A DNA stretch of 64,000 bases from Atrina japonica (taxonomy: Eukaryota; Mollusca; Bivalvia; Pterioida; Pinnidae), in contig BROG01000246.1 of assembly GCA_030159075.1 (NCBI GenBank), forward strand, positions 620,001 through 684,000, read 5' to 3'. Under the pieces are notes generated by a model, which ran no database searches, had not been told where the DNA came from, and saw nothing but the letters and a program-made list of their open reading frames with translations. Positions 63,419 to 64,000 of the stretch are shown here, in pieces (position 1 is the first letter of the stretch; each line of letters opens with the position of its first letter). A program made the position numbers and the translations under genes.

Positions 63419-63601
63419 CTACGCTGCGACAAAGATACCAGTAATATTCGGAGGGATAAACATTACGATAGCAAACAGAATTATCATCGCTTTATCTGAT
63501 TTCAAACGCCGATATTGTGAGCCAGGTTCTTCAGTGGAGGGTTCACGCTGATAAAAAATCCTTTTAAAGAGTTGTTTGCACATTTTATCAACTTCGGCCA
63601 T
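63419..63601 (-). CDS. Small single-pass membrane protein, 60 residues (candidate)
   Basis: The frame starts at an ATG in good Kozak context (ACTATGG). The first 35 residues are hydrophilic and charged (MAEVDKMCKQLFKRIFYQRE, then STEEPGSQYRRLKSDK). They are followed by one hydrophobic segment, AMIILFAIVMFIPPNITGIF, and a short VAA tail before TAG. Codon choice is mixed and not AT-driven, unlike chance frames nearby. It lies 113 bp upstream of the LRR exon on the same strand. I do not recognise a family. It could be a small tail-anchored protein, a first exon, or chance. Confidence 0.35.
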   Translation of the reverse strand: MAEVDKMCKQLFKRIFYQREPSTEEPGSQYRRLKSDKAMIILFAIVMFIPPNITGIFVAA

Positions 63602-64000
63602 AGTTGTAAGTACCCAAATCAGAGATTGAGACCGTGTCCCGATAAAGCTACTTCGACCTCGGTAACCGGAAACAGATTGAAATGAGTTTGGACAGTTTCG
63701 TAGCAGCAGACATGATCTTCTAGCCCAACACGAAATCTATGCCAGTAAATCACCATTGCAATGACTACAAATATATACTCGATGATACACAGCTATTTGA
63801 CACTCAAAGTCCATCGATCGAGAGTCAGTGAAAATTTACAGTGTTGTTTATATGGGCTGTTATTGTTCTGTGTGCATATAAAATATATCAAGCCAAAAGA
63901 AGACGGCAATACAGCGGAATCCGATGGCAATATGTCTTTTTTTCTAAGAAAGGTAACCATAGACTCGTGCTGACGAAGCTGATAAAAACCCGTTATCTGA
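63602..64000. other. Upstream region of the minus-strand exon(s)
   Basis: This would be promoter or 5' leader for the minus-strand frames. GATATATTTTATATGC and AGTATATATTTG on the minus strand are TATA-like, but the AT-rich setting makes them weak evidence. Confidence 0.3.

Overview
This window looks like non-coding animal DNA, most probably from a bivalve mollusc. From about 12.57 kb onward it is AT-rich and packed with microsatellites, minisatellites, tRNA-derived SINEs with AAAC-type tails, hairpin MITEs and decayed retroelements. Several repeat families (the SINE tails, and the repeat around ACACGGACCTCT / GGGATCAGGTGCCATGG) match my memory of mollusc genomic sequence. That memory is unverified. 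There are no operons or prokaryotic signals.

Layout. 1-12,565 is an extraordinary strand-asymmetric G-rich block with no internal repeat, gene or telomere motif; it may be a sequencing or assembly artefact. 12.6-24 kb holds microsatellites, SINEs, an internally repeated element (17.1-18.06 kb) and a degenerate satellite (18.7-20.2 kb) interrupted by a SINE. 24.0-26.3 kb carries the longest copy of a Penelope-like retroelement (reverse transcriptase, minus strand) with two tandem in-frame stops, a frameshift and a destroyed catalytic motif. An oppositely oriented fragment lies beside it. The same element's 3' end (last codons plus about 225 bp of 3' UTR) recurs as nine further truncated copies. 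34.7-37.6 kb is a decayed APE-type LINE (minus strand) whose 3' coding part is broken by low-complexity DNA and an exact-500-bp-offset direct duplication. 47.0-48.2 kb is a 40-bp minisatellite. 46-58 kb holds several MITE families. 62.5-63.1 kb is a microsatellite cluster next to the one convincing host coding exon (63,116-63,306, minus strand): signal peptide plus LRRNT domain, ending at a consensus splice donor.

The most interesting hidden signal is a dispersed repeat of about 200 bp (here called R2; seven copies or part-copies at 28.8, 33.1, 40.3, 43.5, 46.1, 48.3 and 56.9 kb). Its centre has the layout of a type I hammerhead self-cleaving ribozyme: stem I, CTGATGA, short stem II, GAAAC, very short stem III, GTC. 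The copy at 43.5 kb keeps all invariant core residues. At 56.9 kb an R2 copy sits directly 3' of a Penelope-like 3' end, and at 48.3 kb half an R2 lies inside one. Both arrangements fit the known association of hammerheads with Penelope-like elements and retrozymes. The weak stem II (three pairs plus an A-A mismatch) argues for caution about activity.

Most of the window makes no protein. How its parts relate is mainly a history of nested insertions: SINE in satellite, MITE in ribozyme repeat, low-complexity DNA in LINE.
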